Below are positions 57,878-58,242 of a stretch of 58,242 bases of DNA, one piece after another. Both the position numbers and the translations under genes were made by a program. Below the pieces are notes generated by a model. That model was not told the DNA's origin. It was given only the letters and a program-made list of their open reading frames with translations, and did no database searches. This stretch comes from Lactiplantibacillus garii (GTDB lineage Bacteria; Bacillota; Bacilli; Lactobacillales; Lactobacillaceae). How positions within the stretch are numbered: position 1 is the stretch's first letter; each line of letters opens with the position of its first letter. Location: NCBI RefSeq assembly GCF_003885105.1, contig NZ_QWZQ01000018.1, forward strand, positions 1 through 58,242. Reading direction: 5' to 3'.

Positions 57878-57948
57878 ATGTATTTCCCACTTTCTTTTTT
57901 ATTAATTCAACAACCAGCCGTACCGCTACGATCCTCCTTTAAGTCACA

Positions 57949-58066
57949 AAAAGGCCTCATCCACCGTAGTGAATGAGGCCTTTCAACGGAACTGAGCCTC
58001 ATTACCACAATGGGAAAGAAGGGCTCAGTTCGCTTGAATTTTGAGCATTTAACTCAAGGTCAAGTG
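57949..58066 (-). promoter_or_regulatory. Transcription attenuator of the liv operon
   Basis: On the minus strand: hairpin A, CTTGA..TTGAG / CTCAA..TCAAG (58032-58066), whose first arm contains the stop of the leader ORF; hairpin B, AACTGAGCC / GGCTCAGTT (58022-58030 and 57990-57998); terminator C, AAAGGCCTCAT / ATGAGGCCTTTTT (57949-57983). AATGAGGC in hairpin B (57996-58003) is fully complementary to GCCTCATT in the terminator's first arm (57972-57979), giving an antiterminator that excludes both B and C. Confidence 0.72.
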
Positions 58067-58149
58067 ACCGGGTCCTTCTTGATTAATAATAAGGCTAAGT
58101 TTTGAACGGCGACGACTGCCAATTTGATTAGGTTAAATTGAATTTTCAT
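58060..58149 (-). CDS. 29-codon leader ORF rich in Leu, Ile and Val
   Basis: ATG at 58147-58149, GAGGA ten bases upstream, TGA at 58060-58062. Of 29 residues 13 are Leu, Ile or Val, with runs LAVVAV and LALLLI. Such content before a branched-chain amino acid importer operon and an attenuator is what a leader peptide for ribosome-mediated attenuation would look like. The alternative is a small membrane peptide, since the core is hydrophobic and flanked by Lys. Both cannot be told apart from one sequence. Confidence 0.65.
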   Translation of the reverse strand: MKIQFNLIKLAVVAVQNLALLLIKKDPVT

Positions 58150-58199
58150 AATAAACAGTCCTCGCTTTCAAAAGTTATTTTGTGTTCTTGATGTACCTT

Positions 58200-58228
58200 A
58201 GGTTAATTAAAATTAAATGATAAGTCAA
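58200..58228 (-). promoter_or_regulatory. Probable promoter of the liv leader and operon
   Basis: TTGACT (58223-58228), 17-base spacer, TAACCT (58200-58205), minus strand. The -35 is good, the -10 weak. Confidence 0.5.
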
Positions 58229-58242
58229 GCGTTATTTTTAAT

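Noticed and set aside
58135-58150. CodY-box-like word AATTTTCATAATAAA at the liv leader start
   Set aside because: Four of fifteen positions differ from the CodY box, and it lies within the leader ORF start; not convincing.

Overview
The window looks like a chromosomal segment of a heterofermentative or facultatively fermentative lactic acid bacterium close to Lactiplantibacillus (the L. plantarum group). Reasons: class III anaerobic ribonucleotide reductase, KxYKxGKxW and LPXTG surface proteins with MucBP-like repeats, two WxL gene clusters, an Nramp manganese transporter, many PTS enzymes, and above all a tannase plus gallate decarboxylase locus whose proteins closely resemble those I know from L. 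plantarum. No rRNA, tRNA or CRISPR array was seen. Most genes lie on the minus strand.

Layout. 1-820: edge of a truncated gene (possibly a transposase) and a VIT family metal transporter. 1012-3860: nrdDG under two NrdR boxes. 4220-5410: a small lipoprotein, then a pair of inverted ~215 bp non-coding repeats. 5435-9212: a beta-glucoside type PTS, a peptide-deformylase-like protein and ApbE. 9312-13800: a 991-residue LPXTG protein, a tRNA dihydrouridine synthase and a small membrane protein. 14004-25340: the tannin/gallate locus, with LysR regulator (TanR-like), gallate transporter (GacP-like), gallate decarboxylase LpdC, an amidohydrolase with an EIIC-like permease, a serine-rich adhesin and tannase TanB. 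Embedded in it are two bacteriocin-immunity-like genes, a 36-residue cationic peptide gene and a cluster of DnaA boxes. 25406-32684: general accessory genes (EamA permease, SGNH hydrolase, HxlR, MarR with multidrug ABC exporter, LacI with HAD phosphatase, VOC protein). 33024-38245: GlcNAc PTS, then an operon of a degenerate EAL protein, a PgaD-like protein and a PgaC-like polysaccharide synthase. 38506-41540: a TrpXYZ-type ABC importer operon behind a Phe-rich leader peptide and an attenuator. 41570-50272: two WxL operons with near-identical promoters, separated by a dead IS200 element. 51011-52606: mntH. 52684-58228: the liv branched-chain amino acid importer operon ending with a CBS-ACT protein, behind a leader ORF rich in Leu/Ile/Val and an attenuator.

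How the genes work together. TanB would hydrolyse galloyl esters, GacP would import gallate and LpdC would decarboxylate it to pyrogallol; a matching inverted repeat sits at the LysR-activator position of both the lpdC and tanB promoters, so the regulator at 14004 probably controls both. The two amino-acid ABC operons each carry what looks like classical ribosome-mediated transcription attenuation (leader peptide, competing hairpins, intrinsic terminator), a mechanism less expected than T-boxes in this lineage; this is the most interesting regulatory observation here. A second theme is non-coding repeat DNA: the 215 bp inverted pair with compensating hairpin changes, and a dispersed hairpin repeat found just downstream of genes at four places.
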